Source: Roseovarius sp. W115 (lineage in GTDB: Bacteria; Pseudomonadota; Alphaproteobacteria; Rhodobacterales; Rhodobacteraceae). From it: a DNA stretch of 64,000 bases. Of this stretch, positions 44,549 to 53,207 are shown one piece after another. The notes below the pieces were generated by a model. It did not search any database and was not told where the DNA came from. It saw only the letters and a program-made list of their open reading frames with translations. The stretch's first letter is position 1. Each line of letters opens with the position of its first letter. Location: the NCBI RefSeq assembly GCF_032842945.2, contig NZ_CP146606.1:1678501-1742500 (forward strand). Reading direction: 5' to 3'. The position numbers and the translations under genes are program-made.

Positions 44549-45562
44549 ATGACTGCAAAACCTATTGCGTTGCTGCTGTCGGATCCCCGGCCTGAACCCG
44601 CTACGATTGCGATGAGCGAAGGCACGGACCCTCGCATCGTTCAAGGCGCTCTGGCGGCTGTGAAGCAAGGCTTTGCGCACGTGATCCTTGTAGGTGATGC
44701 CAGCACGATTGAAGCTGAGCTCGCCAAACATAATGCGCTGGGCAGCGATGGGGTTGAGGTGCATGATCCGGAAAACTCGCCCTTGCACGACGAGTTTGCC
44801 AAGGCATTTTTTGAGCTGCGCAAGCATAAAGGCATCGATGAGGTCAAAGCGCAGGCTGCTGTTCAAGATCGCCTGACCTATGCGGCCTTGCTGGTACGTC
44901 AGGGATATGCCGATGGCACGGTCGGCGGTGCGGTTGAAACGACGTCCAATGTCGTGCGCGCGGCTATTCAGGTCATCGGCAAGGCACCATCCGCCAAGCT
45001 CGTGTCGAGTTTCTTTCTGATGTACCCGCCGGATGCGGCACCTGACGGCGCACGTGCCATGCTGTATTCCGATAGCGGTTTGGTCATTGATCCAAATGCG
45101 GAAGAGATGGCAGCAATCGCTGCTGATGCGTCGACCTCGTTCAGGGCGTTGATGCGGGATGATCCAAAAGTTGCGATGTTGTCTTTCTCGACGAAGGGGA
45201 GCGCCAAGCATCCGATGACCGAGAAGGTGGTTGAGGCCACCGCACGTGTGAAGTCGGACCACCCTGATCTAAACGTCGATGGCGAACTGCAATTTGACGC
45301 GGCCTTTGTGCCGTCAGTCGGCGCGAGCAAGTCGCCGGGATCGGACGTGGCGGGTCAAGCAAACGTCATGGTGTTCCCAAATCTCGACGCGGGGAACATC
45401 GCTTACAAGATCACGCAGCGTGTCGGCGGTTACACGGCCATTGGTCCTGTGCTTCAGGGTCTTGCAAAGCCTGCCAATGACTTGTCGCGTGGGTGTGTGG
45501 CAAGTGACGTTACAGAGATCATCGCCGTCACAATTCTTCAGTCGCGCGCTAGCACGGCGTGA
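44549..45562 (+). CDS. pta: Phosphate acetyltransferase
   Basis: A protein of 337 residues consisting of the PTA_PTB catalytic domain alone. It converts the acetyl phosphate made by Xsc to acetyl-CoA. TIAMSEGTDPRIVQGALAAVKQGFAHVILVGD, AALLVRQGYADGTVGGAVETTSNVVRAAIQVIG, MLSFSTKGSAKHPMTEKV and ANVMVFPNLDAGNIAYKITQRVGG are family blocks. It lacks the DRTGG and N-terminal domains of the long enterobacterial form, like the short Pta of sulfonate clusters. It lies between xsc and soeA on one strand. Confidence 0.95.
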   Translation: MTAKPIALLLSDPRPEPATIAMSEGTDPRIVQGALAAVKQGFAHVILVGDASTIEAELAKHNALGSDGVEVHDPENSPLHDEFAKAFFELRKHKGIDEVKAQAAVQDRLTYAALLVRQGYADGTVGGAVETTSNVVRAAIQVIGKAPSAKLVSSFFLMYPPDAAPDGARAMLYSDSGLVIDPNAEEMAAIAADASTSFRALMRDDPKVAMLSFSTKGSAKHPMTEKVVEATARVKSDHPDLNVDGELQFDAAFVPSVGASKSPGSDVAGQANVMVFPNLDAGNIAYKITQRVGGYTAIGPVLQGLAKPANDLSRGCVASDVTEIIAVTILQSRASTA

Positions 45563-45692
45563 GGACTCTGTGACGCGTTAAACCTGATTTTTCGGAACAT
45601 CTGTTCCTGAAGATCAGCGAAACAGGAAAACAGTCGCGAAGGTCGGGAAACTGGCCTAACGTGATTTGAATGCGAACAGGGAAGGCAAGTTG

Positions 45693-48518
45693 ATGCTCGA
45701 TCAGCCCAAGGTAGATACGTCGCCCAAAGTGTCCGACGAGGTGCGCAAAACGACCTGTTACATGTGCGCCTGCCGCTGCGGCATCAACGTGCATATGAAG
45801 GATGGCAAGGTGGCCTATATCGAGGGCAACCGTGATCATCCGGTGAACAAGGGCGTGCTCTGTGCCAAGGGCAGTGCCGGTATCATGCAGCACAATGCAC
45901 CGTCTCGCTTGCGCGCACCTTTGAAGCGGGTTGGCCCACGTGGGTCGGGTGAGTTTGAAGAGATCAGCTGGGATGAAGCGCTGGAGATCGCCGCGGGCTG
46001 GTTGGAACCCATTCGTCAGGAAGACCCCAGCAAACTGGCCTTCTTCACTGGGCGCGACCAAAGTCAATCTTTCACCAGCTTCTGGGCACAAAACTTCGGA
46101 ACGCCCAACTATGCCGCGCATGGTGGCTTTTGCTCGGTCAACATGGCGGCGGCTGGCATCTACACGATGGGTGGTGCGTTCTGGGAGTTCGGCCAGCCGG
46201 ATTGGGATCACACCAAGCTTTTCATGATCTTTGGCGTGGCTGAAGACCATGACAGCAACCCGATCAAGATGGGCATCGGCAAGATCAAAGCGCGTGGCGC
46301 CAAGGTTATTGGCGTGAACCCCATTCGTAGCGGCTACAATGCCGTGGCTGATGAGTGGGTTGGGATCACGCCGGGGACGGATGGCTTGTTCATTCTGGCG
46401 CTGGTGCACGAATTGCTCAAAGCGGGCAAGATTGACCTCAATTACCTCGCGCAATTCACCAACGCGCCGGTATTGGTCAACTCTGACCCCGACTCGCCGG
46501 AATACGGCCTCTTGATGCGCGACAAAGATGGCAAGCTACTGGTCATTGATCGCAAGACGGGCAAGCCCGCGCCGTTTGACAAAAAAGGCGTCAAGCCTGA
46601 CCTCTCGGCGACCTATCGTCAGGCGGGCATCACGCATCGTCCGGTTATGCACCTTCTGGCCGAGCGCTATATGAGCGATGAGTATTCGCCCGAAAATGTG
46701 TCGGATCGTTGCGGCATCAGCGCGCGCCGGATCAAGGCGATTGCCGCGGAACTTGCGCGCGTGGCTTTTGAGGAAGAGATTGTCCTCGATCACGAGTGGA
46801 CGGATTTCCGTGGTGAAAAGCACAAAACCATGGTCGGTCGGCCTGTGAGTTTTCATTCGATGCGCGGGATTTCGGCGCACTCCAATGGCTTCCAGACCTG
46901 TCGCTCACTGCACCTTCTGCAAATCCTGCTCGGCTCGGTTGAAGTGCCGGGTGGCTTCCGGTTCAAGCCGCCCTATCCCAAACCGGTGAGCATTCATCCA
47001 ACGCCGCATTGCAAGGTGACACCGGGTAAACCGCTCGATGGTCCACATCTGGGCTTTGTGCGTGGACCCGAAGACCTGGCGCTTAAGGATGACGGAAGCC
47101 CGGCGCGCATTGACAAGGCCTACACCTGGGAAAATCCGATGAGCGCCCATGGCCTCATGCATATGGTCATCTCCAACGCCTATGCGGGTGATCCTTACAA
47201 GATCGACACGCTCTTTATGTACATGGCCAACATGTCCTGGAACTCGTCGATGAACACCCGTGGCGTGATCGACATGCTGACCGATAAAGATGAAAGCGGC
47301 GACTATGTTATCCCGCGTATTATCTATTCGGATGCGTATAGTTCTGAGATGGTTGCTTACGCCGACCTTGTCCTACCCGACACCACGTATCTGGAGCGGC
47401 ATGACTGTATCTCGCTTCTGGACCGCCCGATCTGTGAGGCAGACGGAGCCGCCGATGCGATCCGCTGGCCGGTGGTTGAGCCGGACAGGGATGTGAAAGG
47501 CTTTCAGACCGCTCTGATCCTGCTTGCCAACAAGATGGGTCTTCCCGGCTTCACGAACGAAGATGGCAGTGCCAAATATCAGGATTATGCGGATTACATC
47601 GTCAATCATGAGCGCAAGCCAGGTATCGGTCCGCTTGCAGGGTGGCGTATGGGTGAGAAAGGCCTGACTCACGGGCGCGGTGCCCCGAACGAGGCACAAC
47701 TTCAGAGCTACATCGCCAATGGTGGGTTCTTTGTGAAGCATATCCCCGATAACTGCGCCTATATGAAGCCGTGGAACATGGGGTATCAGGATTGGGCCGT
47801 CGAGCTTGGTCTCTATGACACGCCGCAACCCTATATTTTTGATCTCTATGTCGAGACGATGCGCAAGTTCCAATTGGCAGCTGAAGGGCATGGTGAACGG
47901 CAACCGCCCGATCACCTGCGGGAACGGGTCAAGAAGACACTGGACCCGCTGCCAATCTGGTATCCGCCCTTTGAAGATGACCATGTGGATGCGAATGAGT
48001 ATCCGGTGCATGCGCTGACGCAGAGACCCATGGCAATGTATCATTCCTGGGGCACGCAAAACGCGTGGCTGCGGCAGATTCACGGGCGTAATCCACTCTA
48101 CGTTCCCACCAAGATATGGGAGGCCGAACGCTTTGCCGAAGGCGATTGGGCGTCTGTGTCGTCGGCTCATGGCGAGATCACAGTCCCAGTGGCGCATATG
48201 GCGGCGCTGAATGAAAACACCGTCTGGACCTGGAATGCGATAGGCAAACGCAAAGGCGCCTGGGCCTTGGACAATGACGCGCCGGAGGCCACGAAAGGGT
48301 TCCTGCTCAACCATCTCATTCACGAGCTGCTGCCGCCCAAGGGCGATGGTCTGCGCTGGGCCAACAGTGATCCGATCACGGGGCAGGCTGCCTGGTTCGA
48401 CTTGCGCGTGAAGATCAAAAAGACCCACGCCCCCGCCGAGGCACAACCGGCCATGGCGCCGATCAAATCCCCGGTGGGACAAGGGCCTGATGAATTGACA
48501 TGGAAGGTGGGCAAATGA
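45693..48518 (+). CDS. soeA: Molybdopterin catalytic subunit of SoeABC-type sulfite dehydrogenase
   Basis: A protein of 941 residues of the complex iron-sulfur molybdoenzyme (DMSO reductase) family. A [4Fe-4S] site is formed by C22, C25, C29 and C57 (TCYMCACRC and LCAKG). Molybdopterin-binding blocks follow, such as FFTGRDQSQSFTSFWAQNFG and SFHSMRGISAHSNGFQT. There is no Tat signal, as expected for cytoplasmic SoeA, which oxidises sulfite to sulfate and passes electrons to quinone. The name rests on size, the B and C subunits behind it, and its place next to xsc, whose product is sulfite. Other polysulfide/DMSO-type substrates cannot be excluded by sequence alone. GGGAAGG lies before the ATG at 45693. 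Confidence 0.87.
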   Translation: MLDQPKVDTSPKVSDEVRKTTCYMCACRCGINVHMKDGKVAYIEGNRDHPVNKGVLCAKGSAGIMQHNAPSRLRAPLKRVGPRGSGEFEEISWDEALEIAAGWLEPIRQEDPSKLAFFTGRDQSQSFTSFWAQNFGTPNYAAHGGFCSVNMAAAGIYTMGGAFWEFGQPDWDHTKLFMIFGVAEDHDSNPIKMGIGKIKARGAKVIGVNPIRSGYNAVADEWVGITPGTDGLFILALVHELLKAGKIDLNYLAQFTNAPVLVNSDPDSPEYGLLMRDKDGKLLVIDRKTGKPAPFDKKGVKPDLSATYRQAGITHRPVMHLLAERYMSDEYSPENVSDRCGISARRIKAIAAELARVAFEEEIVLDHEWTDFRGEKHKTMVGRPVSFHSMRGISAHSNGFQTCRSLHLLQILLGSVEVPGGFRFKPPYPKPVSIHPTPHCKVTPGKPLDGPHLGFVRGPEDLALKDDGSPARIDKAYTWENPMSAHGLMHMVISNAYAGDPYKIDTLFMYMANMSWNSSMNTRGVIDMLTDKDESGDYVIPRIIYSDAYSSEMVAYADLVLPDTTYLERHDCISLLDRPICEADGAADAIRWPVVEPDRDVKGFQTALILLANKMGLPGFTNEDGSAKYQDYADYIVNHERKPGIGPLAGWRMGEKGLTHGRGAPNEAQLQSYIANGGFFVKHIPDNCAYMKPWNMGYQDWAVELGLYDTPQPYIFDLYVETMRKFQLAAEGHGERQPPDHLRERVKKTLDPLPIWYPPFEDDHVDANEYPVHALTQRPMAMYHSWGTQNAWLRQIHGRNPLYVPTKIWEAERFAEGDWASVSSAHGEITVPVAHMAALNENTVWTWNAIGKRKGAWALDNDAPEATKGFLLNHLIHELLPPKGDGLRWANSDPITGQAAWFDLRVKIKKTHAPAEAQPAMAPIKSPVGQGPDELTWKVGK

Positions 48519-48524
48519 GCACGG

Positions 48525-48573
48525 CCCAAAACTTTTCAGAAAAGTTTGGGCAAAAGTCTTTTGAAGACTTTTG
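48525..48573 (+). repeat. Two tandem hairpins between soeA and soeB
   Basis: Hairpin 1 (48525-48550) pairs CCCAAAACTTTTC with GAAAAGTTTGGG, with one bulge. Hairpin 2 (48551-48573) is a perfect 10-bp stem CAAAAGTCTT / AAGACTTTTG with the loop TTG. There is no T-tract, and soeB's ribosome site follows 5 bases later, so this looks like an mRNA-processing, stabilising or REP-like element rather than a terminator. Confidence 0.7.
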
Positions 48574-48588
48574 CTGCGGAGGATTGGC

Positions 48589-49350
48589 ATGACGACGCTA
48601 CCTGAAAGCACCCAACGCAAGATGGGTCTGGTGATTGATCTTGACACTTGTGTGGGTTGCCACGCATGTGTGGTGTCCTGCAAAGGCTGGAACACCGAGA
48701 ATTATGGCGCGCCGCTGAGCGACCAAGACCCTTATGGTGCCAATCCTTCCGGCACGTTTCTCAATCGGGTGCATTCCTACGAAGTTCAGCCTGCTGAAGG
48801 CGCGGCGCAGCTTATTCACTTCCCAAAATCCTGTCTCCATTGCGAAGACGCACCATGCGTGACCGTATGTCCAACTGGTGCGAGCTATAAACGCGTGGAA
48901 GATGGCATTGTTCTGGTCAATGAGAGCAACTGCATTGGCTGTGGTTTGTGTGCGTGGGCCTGCCCTTACGGCGCGCGCGAGATGGATGCCGCCGAAGGCG
49001 TTATGAAAAAGTGCACGCTTTGTGTGGACCGTATCTACAACGATAACCTGCCTGAGGAAGACCGGGTGCCTGCTTGTGTGCGGACTTGCCCGGCAGGCGC
49101 GCGGCATTTCGGGGATCTGGGCGACCCTGAAAGCGATGTGTCCAAACTGGTCGCGGAACGCGGCGGGATGGACCTCATGCCGGAACAAGGCACCAAACCG
49201 GTGAACAAGTATTTGCCGCCGCGCCCTAAAGATCAGGTCATGGCCGCACCTGAGGCTGAGATTGACATTCTTGCCCCGCTGCTGGCCCCGGTTGCCGAAG
49301 AACCCAAAGGGTTCATCGGCTGGCTCGACAAAGCTCTGGAGAAAATCTGA
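48589..49350 (+). CDS. soeB: Iron-sulfur electron-transfer subunit of SoeABC
   Basis: A protein of 253 residues with four cysteine clusters, DTCVGCHACVVSC, SCLHCEDAPCVTVC, NCIGCGLCAWACP and CTLCVDR...CVRTCPAG, typical of the four-cluster ferredoxin-like B subunit (DmsB/NrfC group). It carries electrons from SoeA to the membrane anchor. The ATG at 48589 has GGAGG 6 bases before it; a TTG at 48571 was rejected. Its stop and the soeC start share one base (TGATG). Confidence 0.93.
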   Translation: MTTLPESTQRKMGLVIDLDTCVGCHACVVSCKGWNTENYGAPLSDQDPYGANPSGTFLNRVHSYEVQPAEGAAQLIHFPKSCLHCEDAPCVTVCPTGASYKRVEDGIVLVNESNCIGCGLCAWACPYGAREMDAAEGVMKKCTLCVDRIYNDNLPEEDRVPACVRTCPAGARHFGDLGDPESDVSKLVAERGGMDLMPEQGTKPVNKYLPPRPKDQVMAAPEAEIDILAPLLAPVAEEPKGFIGWLDKALEKI

Positions 49351-50222
49351 TGCATCCAGCCCCGTCCGTTATTGTTTTCACCACCCTTTCGGGCCTCGGC
49401 TTTGGTCTTTTGTTCTGGCTGGGCTTGGGTTTACCAGCCGTGACAGGCTGGGTTGCTTTCGTGTTTTTTGCCATCGCCTATGCTTTGGCAGTGGGTGGTC
49501 TTATGGCTTCGACCTTTCACTTGGGTCATCCCGAACGCGCGATGAAGGCATTCACGCAGTGGCGCTCGTCTTGGCTTAGCCGGGAGGGCGTTTGCGCCGT
49601 GGCAGCGTTGATTGTCATGGGCGTCTATGCTGCGGCTATCGTGTTCTTTGGCGTCAGGCTGGCTGCTTTGGGCGTGATTGGCGCAGTGCTATGTGCCGGA
49701 ACGGTTTTCACCACCTCCATGATTTACGCACAGCTTAAAACCGTGCCGCGTTGGAATTCGCCTCTTACCTCCGTGTTGTTTCTGTCGCTGTCGCTTGCTG
49801 GTGGCGCATTGCTGGCCGGGCAGACGCTAATTGCACTGGTGCTTTTGCCTGTTGCAGCTGCAGCGCAGGTTGCCTGGTGGTTTGTTGGTGATAAGGCTTT
49901 TGTCAAAAGCGGCACAAATCTTGCGACAGCAACCGGCTTGGGCAATATCGGCGCTGTTCGGGCATTCGAGCCGCCTCACACGGGAACAAATTATCTGCTG
50001 CGGGAGTTTGTGCATGTGGTGGGACGCAAGCATGCCGCGAAACTGCGGATGATTGCTTTGGCGTTTGGCTACACGGTGCCATTTGTGCTGTTGCTGGTGC
50101 CGTTTTCACACGTGGTCGCACTTTTGGCAGTTGCCAGCCACTTGGCCGGGATCGCCGCGTCACGCTGGCTCTTTTTTGCAGAAGCCGAGCATGTTGTGGG
50201 GCTCTATTACGGCAAGCGCTGA
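49350..50222 (+). CDS. soeC: Membrane anchor subunit of SoeABC (DmsC/NrfD type)
   Basis: A protein of 290 residues with about eight hydrophobic helices. The conserved early His segment (MASTFHLGHPERAMKAFTQWRSSWLSREG) is that of DmsC-type anchors, which tie the enzyme to the inner membrane and reduce the quinone pool. Translation is coupled to soeB by a one-base overlap. It ends the tauR-xsc-pta-soeABC run; no sulfite exporter gene follows. Confidence 0.92.
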   Translation: MHPAPSVIVFTTLSGLGFGLLFWLGLGLPAVTGWVAFVFFAIAYALAVGGLMASTFHLGHPERAMKAFTQWRSSWLSREGVCAVAALIVMGVYAAAIVFFGVRLAALGVIGAVLCAGTVFTTSMIYAQLKTVPRWNSPLTSVLFLSLSLAGGALLAGQTLIALVLLPVAAAAQVAWWFVGDKAFVKSGTNLATATGLGNIGAVRAFEPPHTGTNYLLREFVHVVGRKHAAKLRMIALAFGYTVPFVLLLVPFSHVVALLAVASHLAGIAASRWLFFAEAEHVVGLYYGKR

Positions 50223-50256
50223 GTACGGCCAGGCGCTGATACTGCCGGGCGGCAGT

Positions 50257-50832
50257 TCACCCCCAGCCATCCGTCCATTCATCGACCACCGGGTTGATCT
50301 TGTTCTCGCGGAACCGGATCCATCGGACGCGGATGGCCCAGAAGATGGCGAAGAGCAGAGCAAGAATAAAGATGCTGAACCACGGGATGAAGCGCACATC
50401 CGGGCCGCTCACGGCGCGCACGCCCACCGCGTTGGGGAAAATCGAGATCAATTCGTTGCGCCAACCGTAGTGCTTGATCGCCACCCATTTGGGCGCTTCT
50501 GCTGTGGATTTTAAATCGGCTGCCTCGGCCTGCAGGTTCGAGGTGTCGAACTTGAAATAGGGTGGCCAGCCCCAACCTGTGTCTTCATTCCGATAGACCA
50601 TGACGCGCCCATTGGTCCGAACGGCTTGGATGAAGAACACATCGCGGTTGGAGGAGGTTGTGTCATTGCCCACATCAGGCGCGGCCCAGAAGATGCTGTT
50701 TTCACCAAAATCAATACGCTTTGTGTAGGTGTCGGTGACGCGAGCGACATCGGTTTGTGGCAGTGTGTAGTGTAGAAAAGCCGCGACAAAGACCCACATC
50801 AGTGCCCAGAACAGAAATTTCACATAGATCAT
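50257..50832 (-). CDS. DUF1523 family membrane protein
   Basis: A protein of 191 residues of unknown function, common in Rhodobacterales. An N-terminal helix (FLFWALMWVFVAAFLHYTLP), a periplasmic domain with TDTYTKRIDFGENSIFW and NEDTGWGWPPYFKFDTSNLQA, and a C-terminal helix (WFSIFILALLFAIFWAIRVRW) are seen. The ATG at 50832 was chosen because it starts at the first helix; the longer ORF to 50898 lacks a ribosome site. It converges on soeC across 34 bases and is divergent from the cyclase gene. Confidence 0.85.
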   Translation of the reverse strand: MIYVKFLFWALMWVFVAAFLHYTLPQTDVARVTDTYTKRIDFGENSIFWAAPDVGNDTTSSNRDVFFIQAVRTNGRVMVYRNEDTGWGWPPYFKFDTSNLQAEAADLKSTAEAPKWVAIKHYGWRNELISIFPNAVGVRAVSGPDVRFIPWFSIFILALLFAIFWAIRVRWIRFRENKINPVVDEWTDGWG

Positions 50833-50951
50833 TTGGGTCTCTCTTACGCGGTCAAAGGGTGCCAATGTCGGGCGTGTGAATTGACCTGCCACGTTCACAT
50901 GTCATGTTATCGGTGGAAACAACCCTAATTCAACCGACAGGAGGAAAGAAT

Positions 50952-51767
50952 ATGTGCGACATCTGTGTGATGAATGCGGTGAAAGACAAGATGCTCTCAC
51001 GGAGACAGTTCTTTAGCGCGAGTGCGGCCGTTGGCGCCGCCGCTGCAATTGGAACCGTGACGGCACCACCTGCTTTGGCGGATGGACACAGCTCGGTCGA
51101 AGATTTAACGCATACCTATGACGATACCTTTCCCACCTATTTCGGAGAGCCGGGTATTTCGATGGAGCAAGTGTTCAATTATGCCGAACACAAGTTCAAC
51201 CTCCTGAAACTGTCAGTCAATGAGCACACCGGGACGCATATTGATGCGCCTTTGCATTTCTCGGCAGATGGAAACGCGGTGGATGAGATTCCCGTCGACA
51301 CGCTTGTGGCACCCCTTTGTGTCATTGACGTCGCCGCTAAAGCTGAAGGTGATGCGGATGCGCAGGTGACGCCAGATGACCTAAAAACCTGGATTGCTGC
51401 CAATGGCGACATTCCCGACAATGCCTGTGTCGCGATGCATTCCGGATGGGGTGGTAAAACCGGGGGTGACGCCTATCGCGGCTTTGATGGCGAAAAAATG
51501 CATTTCCCCGGCTTTCATATCGAAGCGGCAACCATGTTGATGGAAGAAACCGGTGCGCAATCGATGGCGGTCGATACGCTGTCGCTCGATCATGGACCGT
51601 CAGCGGACTTTGCAGTGCATTACGCGTGGCTTCCAACAGGTCGGTTTGGGATTGAAAACATCGCCAATCTCGACAAGCTTCCCGCAAATGGTGCCACTAT
51701 CGTGATTGGGGCGCCCAAACACAAGGGTGGCACAGGCGGCCCAGCGCGAATTATGGCACTCGTCTAA
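50952..51767 (+). CDS. Tat-exported cyclase family protein
   Basis: A protein of 271 residues of the cyclase/kynurenine formamidase-like fold. The metal-binding signature is HTGTHIDAPLHFSADG (HxGTHxDxPxHF), and VDTLSLDHG and NIANLDKLP follow at the usual places. The N-terminus has a twin-arginine signal (SRRQFFSASAAVGAAAAIG), so the mature protein is periplasmic, whereas kynurenine formamidases are cytoplasmic. AGGAGG lies before the ATG at 50952. The substrate is unknown. A bidirectional terminator separates it from creatinase. Confidence 0.88.
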   Translation: MCDICVMNAVKDKMLSRRQFFSASAAVGAAAAIGTVTAPPALADGHSSVEDLTHTYDDTFPTYFGEPGISMEQVFNYAEHKFNLLKLSVNEHTGTHIDAPLHFSADGNAVDEIPVDTLVAPLCVIDVAAKAEGDADAQVTPDDLKTWIAANGDIPDNACVAMHSGWGGKTGGDAYRGFDGEKMHFPGFHIEAATMLMEETGAQSMAVDTLSLDHGPSADFAVHYAWLPTGRFGIENIANLDKLPANGATIVIGAPKHKGGTGGPARIMALV

Positions 51768-51773
51768 ATTTTA

Positions 51774-51800
51774 AAGGCCCCGGTGTATCGCCGGGGCCTT
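51774..51800. terminator. Bidirectional terminator between cyclase and creatinase genes
   Basis: Perfect 10-bp stem AAGGCCCCGG / CCGGGGCCTT with the loop TGTATCG, in the 39-base gap of two convergent genes. Short T-rich tracts flank it on both strands. Confidence 0.8.
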
Positions 51801-51806
51801 AGCCTT

Positions 51807-53045
51807 TTATCCCACGACGTTGAACTCAGGTCCATAAGGATAGCCCGTGATGTTCTCGTTGCCATCTTCGGTGATGATCAGAACGTCATGCTCACGATAG
51901 CCGCCTGCGCCGCGGTGATCGTCAGGTAAGGTCAGCATCGGCTCCATTGAGATCACCATGCCGGGTTTGAGCACAGTGTCGATGTCTTCGCGCAGCTCAA
52001 GGCCAGCTTCCCGGCCATAGTAGTGAGATAACACACCGAACGAATGACCATACCCGAACGTACGGTATTGAAGCAAGTCTCTTTCGCCCAGGAAATCGTT
52101 GATCTTGTGTGCGACCTCCGCACAGCTGATCCCTGGTTTCAACAGCGACATGCCATATTCATGCGCCGCAACGTTGGCTTCCCAAATGGCAAGCGACGCG
52201 GGATCGACCTCTCCGACAAACAGCGTGCGCTCAAGAGCGACATAGTAGCCAGAGATCATCGGAAATGTGTTTAAAGACAGGATATCGCCGCGTTCCAGTT
52301 TGCGCGCTGTGACCGGGTTATGTGCGCCGTCTGTGTTCATCCCGGATTGAAACCAGACCCAGGTGTCGCGATATTCCGCATCCGGAAAATCCTTTGCAAT
52401 CGCAAGCTCCATCGCATCTCGACCGGCCATTGCGACGTCTACCTCGCGGGTGCCTTCGCGAATAGCATCGCGGATCGCATAGCCTCCGATATCAGCTATG
52501 GCAGTGCACTTACGGATATGGGAAATTTCTGCTATAGATTTTTCCATACGTTGGCGCATTGTTTCTGTAGAGATATCCTTGACGTGGCTTGGGGACAGAA
52601 AACTATCGAGCATAGTGCGCTGCACCAGTGTCAGGTGGTCACCTTCGATGCCGATGACTTTGCCTTCGCCTGAAACGGAACGGATTGCGCGCCAGTAATT
52701 GTCGCGCTGCCAGTCGGTATAGGTGATATTGTCACCGTAGCACCGGCGCCAGGGCTGACCAGCATCGATGCCGGCGGAAATGGTAACGTTTTCGGTGGGC
52801 GTCACAACCAGCGCATAGGGTCGTCCGAAGGCACAGTACAAAAACCCTGAATAATAAGCGATGTTATGCATTGATGTTAGGACTGCGACATCAACGCCTG
52901 TCTCTGACATGATACGACGCAACTTGGCAAGGCGCGCCTCATATTCTTCGGGCGCAAAGGGCAAGGGTGCCTTTTCGCCATTGTGAAAACGGTAGAATTC
53001 GGGACGTGTGCCCACGAAATCAGTGGATTGGATAGGTGCAGTCAT
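51807..53045 (-). CDS. Creatinase (creatine amidinohydrolase)
   Basis: Cytoplasmic M24 pita-bread-fold hydrolase of 412 residues that splits creatine to sarcosine and urea. YSGFLYCAFGRPYALVVT, GQPWRRCYGDNITYTDWQRDNYW, WFQSGMNTDGAHNPVTARK and YRTFGYGHSFGVLSHYYGREAGLELREDIDTVL follow the Pseudomonas creatinase sequence closely, including the active-site His segment. GGAGG precedes the ATG. No sarcosine oxidase gene is in the window. Sequence memory makes this the best fit; a related M24 hydrolase such as ectoine hydrolase is less likely. Confidence 0.92.
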   Translation of the reverse strand: MTAPIQSTDFVGTRPEFYRFHNGEKAPLPFAPEEYEARLAKLRRIMSETGVDVAVLTSMHNIAYYSGFLYCAFGRPYALVVTPTENVTISAGIDAGQPWRRCYGDNITYTDWQRDNYWRAIRSVSGEGKVIGIEGDHLTLVQRTMLDSFLSPSHVKDISTETMRQRMEKSIAEISHIRKCTAIADIGGYAIRDAIREGTREVDVAMAGRDAMELAIAKDFPDAEYRDTWVWFQSGMNTDGAHNPVTARKLERGDILSLNTFPMISGYYVALERTLFVGEVDPASLAIWEANVAAHEYGMSLLKPGISCAEVAHKINDFLGERDLLQYRTFGYGHSFGVLSHYYGREAGLELREDIDTVLKPGMVISMEPMLTLPDDHRGAGGYREHDVLIITEDGNENITGYPYGPEFNVVG

Positions 53046-53207
53046 AGTGACCCTCCTTCGTAAAGAAAGGTCCCGGCGTTCAGGACTGTTTGGGATGTGA
53101 AGTCCGGCTTGCTGAACGACGCCATCGCTCGCGGACTTACCCGCTTGTTGCGCTCTGGGCGCAATCTGGCAAGATGTTTTGCGACAAAGTGAGGACGGAA
53201 ACAGACC

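Noticed and set aside
42729..44558. 609-codon open frame antisense to xsc
   Set aside because: It mirrors xsc over its whole length and arises from the strong codon bias of xsc. The translation shows no known domain and has no ribosome site.
44387..45262. 291-codon frame antisense to xsc and pta
   Set aside because: Antisense shadow of two well-supported genes.
47373..48695. 440-codon frame antisense to soeA and soeB
   Set aside because: Shadow of two well-supported genes; composition is unlike a real protein.
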